A stretch of DNA of 50,638 bases from an uncultured Actinomycetes bacterium. Its GTDB lineage: Bacteria; Actinomycetota; Acidimicrobiia; Acidimicrobiales; Microtrichaceae. The notes below the pieces were generated by a model. The model was not told the DNA's origin. It did not search any database and saw only the letters and a list, made by a program, of their open reading frames with translations. How positions within the stretch are numbered: the stretch's first letter is position 1; every line of letters starts with the position of its first letter. Below, one piece after another: positions 15,210 through 22,668 of the stretch. The position numbers were made by a program, and so were the translations under genes. The DNA is taken from positions 1 through 50,638 of the forward strand of contig CAIPVR010000330.1 of the NCBI GenBank assembly GCA_903868545.1. The letters are read 5' to 3'.

Positions 15210-16181
15210 TCAGGCGACCGTGTGGGTCTCCCGGGCCCAGACCTCCCGGAGGCGGTCGAGCACCGAGACCACGTCGGCGAAGCCGGCGAAGTGCCCCTCC
15301 CCGGGGCGCACGTGGAGCTCGCCCTGGGGCAGGCGGGCCGCGAGGTGATGCCCGTGGCTGGGCGGGACGATCGTGTCGGCCAGGCCCTGCCAGACGACCA
15401 CGGGCGTACGGACCTCACCGAGCAGGAAGCCCCAGTGGCGGCTGAACAGCGCCATGTCGTGGGCCACGGAGCGCAACTCGCCGGCGGTCAGCAGGTCGTG
15501 GAGGAACATCGCCTTGAACGCCGCGTCGTTGAGGACCGGTCGGTCGGCGAAACCCAGCACGCGCACGTAGGCGGAGAACACGGGATCGGCGTACGGCTCC
15601 ACGTGCGGGATCGCCCGGCCGAGCGCCGCGCCGACCGGGCTGCGCAGCACCTCGAACGCCGGCGCAGCGAACCGCATGACCCGCGTGTAGGAGAACACCG
15701 CGTCCGGCCCGCGGGTGGGCCCCAGCCCGCCGAGGAGCGTGGCCGCGACCACCCGGTCGGGAAGGTGGTGGGCCACCGCCAGCGTGTACGGCCCGCCGCC
15801 CGACAGCCCCACGACGGCCACACGCTCGAGGTCGAGCCCGTCGAGCAGCGCCGCGACGTCGGGGGCGAAGTCCACGATGCGGTGGTAGCGGTGGTCGGTG
15901 GAACGGCCGCTGCCGGGGCGCTCCACCGCGATCACGCGGAAGCCGCGCTCCAGCGCCACCCGGTCCACCGTCGGGGGGATCTGGTGGCGAGCGCCGGGCG
16001 TGCCGTGGAACCAGAGCACCGGGTCCCCGTCGGGATGCCCGTACTCCGCCCAGGCCAGCACCCGACCCTCGGCCACCCGGGTGGCACCCACGCGTCGGGG
16101 CACCGGTGGCGAGACCAGCTCGGCGTCCAGCGCGGCCAGGTGCCGCTCCGCGGTCGATCGCTCCGTGTCGTCGTGGCCCAT
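15210..16181 (-). CDS. Alpha/beta hydrolase of unknown substrate
   Basis: Cytosolic alpha/beta hydrolase of 323 aa, starting MGHDDTERST. Earlier in-frame starts would overlap menD. Seen: oxyanion motif LWFHGTPGARHQ, RPGSGRSTD, the nucleophile elbow VVGLSGGGPYTLA, Asp in WQGLADTIVPP and His in GEGHFAGF. It lies 19 bp downstream of menD on the same strand with a GGGGGG ribosome-binding site, so it is probably co-transcribed. A separate menH-like gene exists beyond menD, so this is more likely an esterase or peptidase-like hydrolase than the menaquinone enzyme. Confidence 0.9.
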   Translation of the reverse strand: MGHDDTERSTAERHLAALDAELVSPPVPRRVGATRVAEGRVLAWAEYGHPDGDPVLWFHGTPGARHQIPPTVDRVALERGFRVIAVERPGSGRSTDHRYHRIVDFAPDVAALLDGLDLERVAVVGLSGGGPYTLAVAHHLPDRVVAATLLGGLGPTRGPDAVFSYTRVMRFAAPAFEVLRSPVGAALGRAIPHVEPYADPVFSAYVRVLGFADRPVLNDAAFKAMFLHDLLTAGELRSVAHDMALFSRHWGFLLGEVRTPVVVWQGLADTIVPPSHGHHLAARLPQGELHVRPGEGHFAGFADVVSVLDRLREVWARETHTVA

Positions 16182-16200
16182 CGGCACCCCCCGGTCGGTG

Positions 16201-18009
16201 TCACCCGCCACGGTAGCGCCCGGCCGCAAGGGCGCCACCGGCCGCATCGTTCAGCTCCCGGTGCACCGCCACGTTGACGTCGCGGTCCGAGTCCACCACC
16301 ACCACTCGCACACCACCGCGCGTGAGCGCACCGGCGAGCGCGGCCTGCACGCCTGCCCGGCTCGAGACCCGTTCCGCGGGCAGACCGTGTGCGGCGGCCA
16401 CCGCCACCAGGTCGGTGCCGTGCGGTGTACCGAAGAGCTGCTCGAACCGCTCGGAGGGCAGCCGGTCCCGCTGCGGGAGGAACGAGAAGATCCCGCCGCC
16501 GTCGTTGTCGACCACCACCACCACCAGGTCGGCGCGACGCCGGGCCAGGCCCACCAGCGCTCCCACGTCGTGGAGGAACGCGAGGTCACCGACCAACAGA
16601 GCGGTCGGCACACCGGAGAGGGCCACCCCCACCGCCGTGGAGGTCACGCCGTCGATCCCGTTCGCACCACGGTTGGACAGGACCCGCACGCCGTCCCGGG
16701 GCCGGGCGAACCACTCCAGGTCGCGCACCGGCATCGACGACGACACCACCAGCGTGGCGTCCTTCGCCAGGCTGGCGAGGAGGTCGACGGCCACTGCGGG
16801 CTCGGTGGCCGCGGTGTGCGCGGCCAGGGTGGCCGACACCGCGGCGGCACTGACCCGCTCGGCCTCCGCCCATCCCTCGGCCCACCCGGCCGGGGCCGGG
16901 GCGGGCGCCACGGCGGCGAGTCGACGGCACAGCTCCACCGGGTCCGCGTGCAGGCTGCGGGCCAGCACCCGCTGCGGATCCGGGACCCGGTCGGCACGGT
17001 CCACCCCCACCTGCAACGCACCGGAGCCGGCCAGGAACCCGTCGAGCACCTTCGACGCCGGCGCACCGCCGAGCCGGAGGACGACCTCGGGGCGGAGGGA
17101 CTCGGCGGTCGGTCCGTGGCGCAGCAGGACGTCGAAGCCGGCCACCACCAGCGGATCGGGCACCCGGCAGCCCGAGGGCGCGTCCGCGAGCACCGGCCAG
17201 CCCAGCTGCCGGGCGAGGCCGATCACGGCGTCACGCTCGGCCGCGGCCCCGGCCGCGTGCGCGTCGTCGGACCGCACCGTGCGCACGCCGGCCACCACGA
17301 TGCCGCGCCGACCGGCGATCGCTCCGGCCAGGCGCGCCAACTCCTCGTCGGGAAGGGCCCAGCCCGCCCCTGGACGCGCCGGCGGCAGGGCGTCGCCGGC
17401 GGGCGGCAACTCGCCGACCTCCCCCACGAGCGGCTCACGGAACGCCAGGTCGAGATGCACCGGCCCCGGGACCGCGCCCAGCGTGCGGGTCCACGCGTCA
17501 CGCGCCAGGTCGCGCCACCACGGCGCACCCTCCACCGATGGCGGCCCCGGTTCGCAGTACCAGCGCACCGAACCGCCGTAGAGCTCGCGCTGGTCGATCG
17601 TCTGCGGCGCCCACACCCCCTGCAGCTCCGGCGGCCGGTCGGCGGTCACCACGAGCATCGGGACCGCGGCCTGGTGGGCCTCCACCACGGCCGCGTGGAA
17701 CTCCGCCGCCGCCGTCCCGCTGGTGCAGAGCAGCAGTGCGGGTCGGCCGGTCGCGAGCCCCAGCCCGAGGGCGGTGAACGCGGCCGAGCGCTCGTCGAGC
17801 ACCACGTGGGTGACCACGCGCTCGTCCGAGGCGAGCGCCACCGCCACCGGCGTGGAGCGGGAGCCGGGCGCGACCACGGCGTGCCGCAGTCCGCAGCGAA
17901 CCCACTCGTCCACGAGCGTGGCGCAGCACGTGGCGTTGACGTCGCCCACGGACGGGCCGGCCGGGGCCGGCTCGTCCGTGGGCGGGGGGACGGCGGGATG
18001 GTCGGTCAT
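16201..18009 (-). CDS. menD: SEPHCHC synthase
   Basis: Thiamine-diphosphate enzyme that joins isochorismate and 2-oxoglutarate to give SEPHCHC, the second step of menaquinone synthesis. The 602-aa protein starts MTDHPAVPPP at the ATG at 18009. Seen: VAPGSRSTPVAVAL and VLDERSAAFTALGLGLATGR (N-terminal domain with the ThDP Glu), CTSGTAAAEFHAAVVEA, and VTADRPPELQGV. The C-terminal ThDP/Mg motif runs from LLVGDLAFLHDVGAL to VVDNDGGGIFSFLPQ. Length is typical. It diverges from menH with 26 bp between the start codons. Confidence 0.96.
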   Translation of the reverse strand: MTDHPAVPPPTDEPAPAGPSVGDVNATCCATLVDEWVRCGLRHAVVAPGSRSTPVAVALASDERVVTHVVLDERSAAFTALGLGLATGRPALLLCTSGTAAAEFHAAVVEAHQAAVPMLVVTADRPPELQGVWAPQTIDQRELYGGSVRWYCEPGPPSVEGAPWWRDLARDAWTRTLGAVPGPVHLDLAFREPLVGEVGELPPAGDALPPARPGAGWALPDEELARLAGAIAGRRGIVVAGVRTVRSDDAHAAGAAAERDAVIGLARQLGWPVLADAPSGCRVPDPLVVAGFDVLLRHGPTAESLRPEVVLRLGGAPASKVLDGFLAGSGALQVGVDRADRVPDPQRVLARSLHADPVELCRRLAAVAPAPAPAGWAEGWAEAERVSAAAVSATLAAHTAATEPAVAVDLLASLAKDATLVVSSSMPVRDLEWFARPRDGVRVLSNRGANGIDGVTSTAVGVALSGVPTALLVGDLAFLHDVGALVGLARRRADLVVVVVDNDGGGIFSFLPQRDRLPSERFEQLFGTPHGTDLVAVAAAHGLPAERVSSRAGVQAALAGALTRGGVRVVVVDSDRDVNVAVHRELNDAAGGALAAGRYRGG

Positions 18010-18019
18010 GAGCCGGGCA

Positions 18020-18029
18020 AGCCTACGGT
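18020..18029. promoter_or_regulatory. Overlapping divergent -10 boxes of menD and menH
   Basis: AGCCTACGGT reads TAGGCT on the minus strand (10 nt before the menD ATG) and TACGGT on the plus strand (6 nt before the menH GTG). The hexamers share the central TA, so one short element could set the balance between two enzymes of the same pathway. Confidence 0.5.
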
Positions 18030-18035
18030 GGGACG

Positions 18036-18875
18036 GTGCCCCGACGGCCATCCGACCCCTCCGCCGCGCCGCCCGAACTCCTCGCCGCCCGTGTGACGGG
18101 CCCCACCGGCGTGACCCCGGCCACCTCCGCCGTGTCGGTCGCCGCACCGGTGGTCTTCCTCCACGGCTTCGCCCAGAACGGCGCGTGCGGCGGCCCGCTG
18201 GTGGACGCCCTCGCCGCCGACCGCCCGGTACTGCTCCCCGACCTGCCCGGCCACGGCGACCCTCCTCGGCACCCGACCGCGGACCTGCCGCGAGCGGCGG
18301 CGCTCGTGGACGACACCGCGCTCGACGCGTTCGGCCCACGGCCGGTCGACGTGGTGGGCTACTCGATGGGCGGCCGCGTCGCCCTCGTGTGGGCCACCTC
18401 CCGCCCCGGGCGGGTGCGACGCATGGTGCTGGTGGGCGCGACGGCCGGCCTCGCCACCGGGGCGGAGCGGACCGAGCGCCGGGCCGCCGACGAGCAGCTC
18501 GCCCGCCGCCTCGAGGAGGAGGGCGTGGCCGCGTTCCTCGACCACTGGCTGGCCCTGCCGCTGTTCGCCGGGCTCCCCGACGGCGCCCGCTTCGAGGTGG
18601 AGCGCCGTCGGAACACCGCGGCCGGCCTCGCTGCGTCGTTGCGCCACTGCGGCACCGGCACCATGGACCCGCTCTGGGAGCATCTGGGCGGACTGTGCCC
18701 CACGCTCTTCCTCGCCGGAGCCGACGACACCCGGTTCGTCCACCTCGCCCGCCGGATGGCCGACGCCGTCGGGCCCGGGGCGGCGGCGGCAACGGTGCCC
18801 GGCGCCGGCCATGCCGCCCACCTCGAACGCCCCGACGAGGTGGCCGCCCTGGTGCGGGCGCACCTCACAGCGTGA
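18036..18875 (+). CDS. menH: SHCHC synthase-like alpha/beta hydrolase
   Basis: MenH removes pyruvate from SEPHCHC, the step directly after MenD. The 279-aa protein has the alpha/beta hydrolase set FLHGFAQNG (oxyanion), LLPDLPGHGDPPRHP, the nucleophile motif VDVVGYSMGGRVALVWA, Asp in LAGADDTRF and His in GAGHAAHLE. These patterns and its position opposite menD make MenH the best call, although motif evidence alone does not exclude another hydrolase. Its 3' end overlaps menA by 11 bp on the opposite strand. Confidence 0.85.
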   Translation: MPRRPSDPSAAPPELLAARVTGPTGVTPATSAVSVAAPVVFLHGFAQNGACGGPLVDALAADRPVLLPDLPGHGDPPRHPTADLPRAAALVDDTALDAFGPRPVDVVGYSMGGRVALVWATSRPGRVRRMVLVGATAGLATGAERTERRAADEQLARRLEEEGVAAFLDHWLALPLFAGLPDGARFEVERRRNTAAGLAASLRHCGTGTMDPLWEHLGGLCPTLFLAGADDTRFVHLARRMADAVGPGAAAATVPGAGHAAHLERPDEVAALVRAHLTA

Positions 18876-19773
18876 CCAGCAGCCCCGCCGCCATCAGGAC
18901 GCCGTACACCAGCTGGACCCGGCCGGTCTCAGCCAGGACCACGATGAGGCCCCGGCCCCGTGCGCCACTCAACACCCTCACGACGGGGGCGCGGGCCAGC
19001 ACCAGCGCCACGAACGCCAGCGCGGCGAGCGGCCGGCCGCCGGCACCGGCCACGACCGGCAGCAGGACGAAGGGCACCACGAGCAGCACCACGTAGAGGA
19101 TCCGTGTGCGCCGGTCGCCGAGGCGTACCGCCAGCGTCCGTTTGCCCGCCTGTGTGTCGCCGGGGATGTCGCGCAGGTTGTTCACCACGAGCAACGCCGT
19201 GGCCAGGCACCCCATCGCCACGCCGGCCACCACCGGCAGCCAGGTGATCGTGAGGGCCTGCACGTAGAACGACCCGACCGTGGCCACGAGACCGAAGAAC
19301 ACGAACACGAACACCTCGCCCAGGCCTGCGTAGCCGTAGGGGTTCGGTCCTCCGGTGTAGAACCATCCCGCGGCGATGGCCGCGACGCCCACCAGCGCGA
19401 GCCACGGGTCCACCCAGATCACCAGCGGCAGGCCGCACAGCGCCGTGAGCCCGAACGCCAGCAGCATCGCCCGCTTCACCTCGCCCGGCGTGGCGAGCCC
19501 GTTGCCCACCAGCCTCGGCGGCCCCACGCGCGCACCCGGATCGTCGGTCCCGCGGCGACCGTCGGAGTAGTCGTTCGCGTAGTTCGTGGCGACCTGCACG
19601 AAGAGCGCGGTGCCCAGCGCGCACAGGAACACCCAGGCGGTGAGGCCCGTCGTGGCCGCGGCGGCGGTCCCGACCAGCACGGGGGCGACCGCGGCGGGCA
19701 GGGTGCGGGGACGGGCCCCCAGCACCCACCGGCGCCAGTCGGTCGGCAACGGGGCGGGCGACGCGGCGGTCAT
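18865..19773 (-). CDS. menA: 1,4-dihydroxy-2-naphthoate polyprenyltransferase
   Basis: Integral membrane UbiA-family prenyltransferase that attaches the polyprenyl tail to DHNA. The 302-aa protein has about eight to nine hydrophobic segments. Both Asp-rich sites are present: TNYANDYSDGRRGTDDP (first Mg/pyrophosphate site) and NNLRDIPGDTQAGKRTLAVRLG (second). The ATG at 19773 is preceded by TAGGCT at 9 nt. The next gene (PH-domain protein) lies upstream on the same strand with a 25-bp gap, so read-through from the channel/PH pair is possible. Confidence 0.96.
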   Translation of the reverse strand: MTAASPAPLPTDWRRWVLGARPRTLPAAVAPVLVGTAAAATTGLTAWVFLCALGTALFVQVATNYANDYSDGRRGTDDPGARVGPPRLVGNGLATPGEVKRAMLLAFGLTALCGLPLVIWVDPWLALVGVAAIAAGWFYTGGPNPYGYAGLGEVFVFVFFGLVATVGSFYVQALTITWLPVVAGVAMGCLATALLVVNNLRDIPGDTQAGKRTLAVRLGDRRTRILYVVLLVVPFVLLPVVAGAGGRPLAALAFVALVLARAPVVRVLSGARGRGLIVVLAETGRVQLVYGVLMAAGLLVTL

Positions 19774-19782
19774 CGGCGCCGC

Positions 19783-19788
19783 AGCCTA
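19783..19788 (-). promoter_or_regulatory. Putative -10 box of menA
   Basis: TAGGCT on the minus strand ends 9 nt before the menA ATG. It would allow menA to be expressed independently of the genes upstream. Confidence 0.4.
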
Positions 19789-19798
19789 CGGCGCCGGG

Positions 19799-20254
19799 TC
19801 ACGACTCCGGCTCCACGAGGAGGGACCGCGCCACCGGATGGGCCCGCAGCACGTCGAGCACCGCCTCGGCCTCCGGGCCGGCGAAGCGGGTGGCGGCACC
19901 CACCCGGTGCCGCCGCCGGAGGTTCCGCACGCGCAGCTCCACGATCACCACGCCGGGACGACGCACCACCACCAACTCCTCCACCCGGTCCCAGTCCACC
20001 TCGAAGCCCACCATGAGGTTCCGGCACGCGAGCCCTCGGTCGTCGAGGACCGCACGCTGGGTCAGGGCCCGCCACGACAGCACCAGGGCCAGAACCATGG
20101 TGACGACCGCGAGCACCGCCGGCGGGACCGGGTCCTCCGGTCCGCTGGCCAGCCCGCTGGTCCAGAGCCGGAACGACACCAGCGCGAGCGCCCCCACCGG
20201 CGCGGCCACGGCCGCGGCCCATGCCGGAGGTCCCGGCGCCAGCTCCACGCGCAT
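19799..20254 (-). CDS. Membrane-anchored PH-domain-like protein
   Basis: A 151-aa protein starting MRVELAPGPP. It has two predicted membrane segments (AAAVAAPVGALALVSFRLW and PAVLAVVTMVLALVLSW), then a compact domain with LTQRAVLDDRGLACRNLMVG and FEVDWDRVEELVVVRRPG. That resembles the bacterial PH (YdbT/DUF2581-type) fold of small actinobacterial membrane proteins. The start is 5 nt after the stop of the channel-like gene, so the two are almost certainly one operon. Function unknown; family call from pattern only. Confidence 0.75.
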   Translation of the reverse strand: MRVELAPGPPAWAAAVAAPVGALALVSFRLWTSGLASGPEDPVPPAVLAVVTMVLALVLSWRALTQRAVLDDRGLACRNLMVGFEVDWDRVEELVVVRRPGVVIVELRVRNLRRRHRVGAATRFAGPEAEAVLDVLRAHPVARSLLVEPES

Positions 20255-20259
20255 GCCGC

Positions 20260-21360
20260 TCACCGCGGCACCGAACGGTGGAGACGCCACAGCGTGCGCA
20301 GCACGCGTCGTCGCTGCGGCACCACCCGGTCCGAGGACCACGGCGCAGGGGGCGGCTCCACCACCGAGCACAGCCCCAGGAGTGGGCCGTCGTAGTTCAC
20401 GCGCCACCCCGACCAGTCCCGCCACGCGGCCTCGCGGTCGGCGACGAGCGGCACCCCTGCGGCCTCGAGCTCGGCGAGGCACGCGTCGAACTCGGCGCGC
20501 GTCACCGACACGGGGTCACCGGGGGACGGATCCGGGTCGTAGGGGATGAGGAACTGGTCGGCCACCTCCCGGAGGCACAGGAACCCCGCCCGGATCGCCA
20601 GGGCGGTGGACGGCAGCCTCGGCACGTCCACCGCACTCTGGAGCATGGCGGCACTGTCGAGGAGCGCCCCGGCCGACGTGAGCCATGACCGGCCCTCACC
20701 CGAGCGGAAGTACACCAGCGAGGGGTAGGACGTGTGGGTCTCCTCGACCTCGGAGAACCAGTCCTCCCACTCGGCCCACGTGTCGGACAGGTCCTCGAGA
20801 CCCCGGATCCGCTGCTGACGGATCAGGAACGTCGCCACCGCCGGCGGCTCGCCGGCCCGGCTGGCCATCTGCGCCACCAGCACCTCGCGACGTGAGAACG
20901 CCGAGTAGATGGTCGGCAGGAAGGAGATGAGCAGCCCGACGAGGCCCAGGCCGATGAGCGCCTCCAGCACCTCGGCCAGGCGGGCCGGCGAGGGCTCGGC
21001 CGACACGAACCCGAGGGTGGTGAGGCTGGAGCCGCTCACCTGCAGCGCCTCGAGCCACGAGAGGTCGCCGATCGACCAGTACACGGGGGTGAATCCGATG
21101 ATGACCAGGACGGCCCAGGCGCCGGCCAGGAGGACGAGTGCGACGGGGGCGTACTGGCCGAGCAGGCGCTCGCGGCGCGCCGCCGACGCGAACCGGAGCC
21201 GGAGGTCGAGCGAGCGGCGCACGGCGAGGAACACCGCTGCGGTGAGCAACGGCCGCTGGCCACGGGGCACCACCACCGTGCGCACGGCGGAGAGGAGCAC
21301 CGCCACCACGAGCCACAGCCCGACGAGGGGCAGGAGCACCTCGGCCAGTGCGCCGCTCAC
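20260..21360 (-). CDS. Two-pore-helix ion channel-like membrane protein
   Basis: A 366-aa protein starting VSGALAEVLL at the GTG at 21360. It has an N-terminal membrane helix (LLPLVGLWLVVAVLLSAVRT), a second around VALVLLAGAWAVLVIIGF, a pore-loop-like stretch LQVSGSSLTTLGFVSAEP resembling the TxxTxGF filter region of K+ channels, and a third helix (LEALIGLGLVGLLISFLPTI). The remaining ~220 aa are soluble. The filter lacks a canonical TVGYG, so ion selectivity is uncertain. The start overlaps the stop of a possible 9-codon leader ORF. Confidence 0.7.
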   Translation of the reverse strand: MSGALAEVLLPLVGLWLVVAVLLSAVRTVVVPRGQRPLLTAAVFLAVRRSLDLRLRFASAARRERLLGQYAPVALVLLAGAWAVLVIIGFTPVYWSIGDLSWLEALQVSGSSLTTLGFVSAEPSPARLAEVLEALIGLGLVGLLISFLPTIYSAFSRREVLVAQMASRAGEPPAVATFLIRQQRIRGLEDLSDTWAEWEDWFSEVEETHTSYPSLVYFRSGEGRSWLTSAGALLDSAAMLQSAVDVPRLPSTALAIRAGFLCLREVADQFLIPYDPDPSPGDPVSVTRAEFDACLAELEAAGVPLVADREAAWRDWSGWRVNYDGPLLGLCSVVEPPPAPWSSDRVVPQRRRVLRTLWRLHRSVPR

Positions 21361-21386
21361 CGTCCCGTCACCGCCGAGTGCCGCAT
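21357..21386 (-). promoter_or_regulatory. Possible 9-codon leader ORF before the channel gene
   Basis: ATG at 21386 reads MRHSAVTGR and stops in the TGA at 21359-21357, which overlaps the channel GTG (21360-21358). It follows the TAGCGT box by 8 nt, as a leaderless start would. The channel gene would then be translated by termination-reinitiation. It could be chance. Confidence 0.3.
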
Positions 21387-21394
21387 CCCGCCCG

Positions 21395-21404
21395 ACGCTA
21401 CCGT
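21395..21404. promoter_or_regulatory. Overlapping divergent -10 boxes of channel gene and menE
   Basis: ACGCTACCGT reads TAGCGT on the minus strand and TACCGT on the plus strand, sharing the central TA. This is the same design as at menD/menH and nth/mshD. Confidence 0.45.
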
Positions 21405-21411
21405 CGGTCGG

Positions 21412-21468
21412 GTGAGCGGACCGGCGAGGACCGACGGGGACCCCACGGGCACGGTGCCCGGTGCCTGA
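21412..21468 (+). promoter_or_regulatory. Possible 18-codon leader ORF overlapping the menE start
   Basis: GTG at 21412 lies 7 nt after TACCGT and opens an 18-codon frame (VSGPARTDGDPTGTVPGA) ending in TGA at 21466-21468. This stop is past the menE GTG at 21461, so the frames overlap by 8 bases, compatible with translational coupling. Low certainty. Confidence 0.3.
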
Positions 21469-22600
21469 CCTGATCGCGGTCGCACTCCCGGGCGGCCCGG
21501 AGTTCGTGGAGGTCCTCACCCGTACCTGGGACGCGGGTGACGCGGTGCTGCCGCTCGACCCGACCCTGCCATCGGCACACCTCGAACTGCTCCTCGACCG
21601 GATGTCCCCGGCCGCCCTCGTCACCGACGAGGGCGTCACACGGCTGCGGGGCGGGCAGCCCACCGAACCCGGCGACGCCCTGGTCGTGGCGACGTCCGGC
21701 ACCACCGGCGTTCCCAAGGCAGCGGTGCTCACGCACGCCGCCGTGGAGTACGCGGCGTACGCCACGGCCACGGCGCTCGGCGTGGCCGACGACGTGCGGT
21801 GGCTGGCCTGCCTGCCCCTGTCGCACGTGGGCGGGCTGTCGGTCGTCACCCGGGCCCTCCACACCGGTGCCGGCCTCGAGGTCGCACCGAGGGCGGACCC
21901 GGCCGTCATCGACCGGGCGGCGCGTGCCGGCGCGACCCACGTGTCGCTGGTGCCCACCGTGCTGCGGCGCATCGACCCGGCGCCGTGGCGGACGATCCTC
22001 CTCGGCGGCTCCGCCGTGCCCGACGACCGGCCGCCCAACACGGTCGCCACCTACGGCATGACCGAGTCGTTCGGCGGCGTGGTCTACGACGGCCTGGCGC
22101 TCAACGGCGTGTCGGTGCGAATCGCGGCACCGGTCGGCGCCCCGGCCGACGAGCCCGGCCCGATCGAGGTCCGCTCCCCCACCCTGTTGCGCTGCTACCG
22201 CGACGGGACCGATCCGGTGGCGGCGAACCGCGGGTGGTTCCGCACCGGCGACCTCGGCACGCTCGACCCGGGCACCGGGCGCCTCCGGGTGGTGGGCCGG
22301 GCCGACGACCTGATCGTCACGGGCGGGGAGAAGGTGTGGCCCTCGGCGGTGGAGGATGCCCTCGCCGACCATCCCCGCCTCGGCGCCGTTGCCGTGGCCG
22401 GGCGCCCCGACCCCGAGTGGGGGGCCCGGGTGGTGGCCTGGGTGGTGCCGACGGACCCGGCATCGCCACCGACGCTCGAGGACGTGCGGGCGTGGGTCAA
22501 GGAGCGGCTTCCGGTCGCAGCCGCGCCCCGCGAGTTGGTACTGGTGGATTCGCTCCCCCGCACCTCACTCGGCAAAATCGCCCGTGGGCGCCTCGAGTGA
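21461..22600 (+). CDS. menE: o-Succinylbenzoate--CoA ligase
   Basis: ANL-superfamily ligase that activates o-succinylbenzoate with CoA in menaquinone synthesis. The 379-aa length fits the short actinobacterial MenE form. It starts MPDLIAVALPGGPEF at GTG 21461. Seen: VATSGTTGVPKAAVLTH (P-loop-like), CLPLSHVGGLSVV, TYGMTESFGG, GWFRTGDLG, GRADDLIVTGGEKVWPSAVE, and the C-terminal catalytic lysine in RTSLGKIARG. A generic short acyl-CoA synthetase is the alternative, but the men context and length favour MenE. Confidence 0.93.
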   Translation: MPDLIAVALPGGPEFVEVLTRTWDAGDAVLPLDPTLPSAHLELLLDRMSPAALVTDEGVTRLRGGQPTEPGDALVVATSGTTGVPKAAVLTHAAVEYAAYATATALGVADDVRWLACLPLSHVGGLSVVTRALHTGAGLEVAPRADPAVIDRAARAGATHVSLVPTVLRRIDPAPWRTILLGGSAVPDDRPPNTVATYGMTESFGGVVYDGLALNGVSVRIAAPVGAPADEPGPIEVRSPTLLRCYRDGTDPVAANRGWFRTGDLGTLDPGTGRLRVVGRADDLIVTGGEKVWPSAVEDALADHPRLGAVAVAGRPDPEWGARVVAWVVPTDPASPPTLEDVRAWVKERLPVAAAPRELVLVDSLPRTSLGKIARGRLE

Positions 22601-22626
22601 CCATGTGCAGCAGGGACGGTCGGCGG

Positions 22627-22668
22627 AGTGACGGCGGACAGCAGTGACGGCGGTGGGAGTGACGGTGG
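22627..22668 (+). repeat. Three copies of AGTGACGGYGG around the VOC start
   Basis: AGTGACGGCGG at 22627 and 22643 and AGTGACGGTGG at 22658, spaced 16 and 15 bp. The last two include the in-frame GTG start candidates at 22644 and 22659 of the VOC gene, so the repeats make the true start ambiguous. They could be a regulator site or replication slippage. Confidence 0.45.

Noticed and set aside
15898-18096. Long open frame antisense to menD
   Set aside because: His/Arg/Gly-rich shadow without domain or ribosome-binding site.
16201-18792. 863-residue menD frame
   Set aside because: Residues before MTDHPAVPPP are antisense to menH, low-complexity Arg/Gly/Pro. Family length supports the ATG at 18009.
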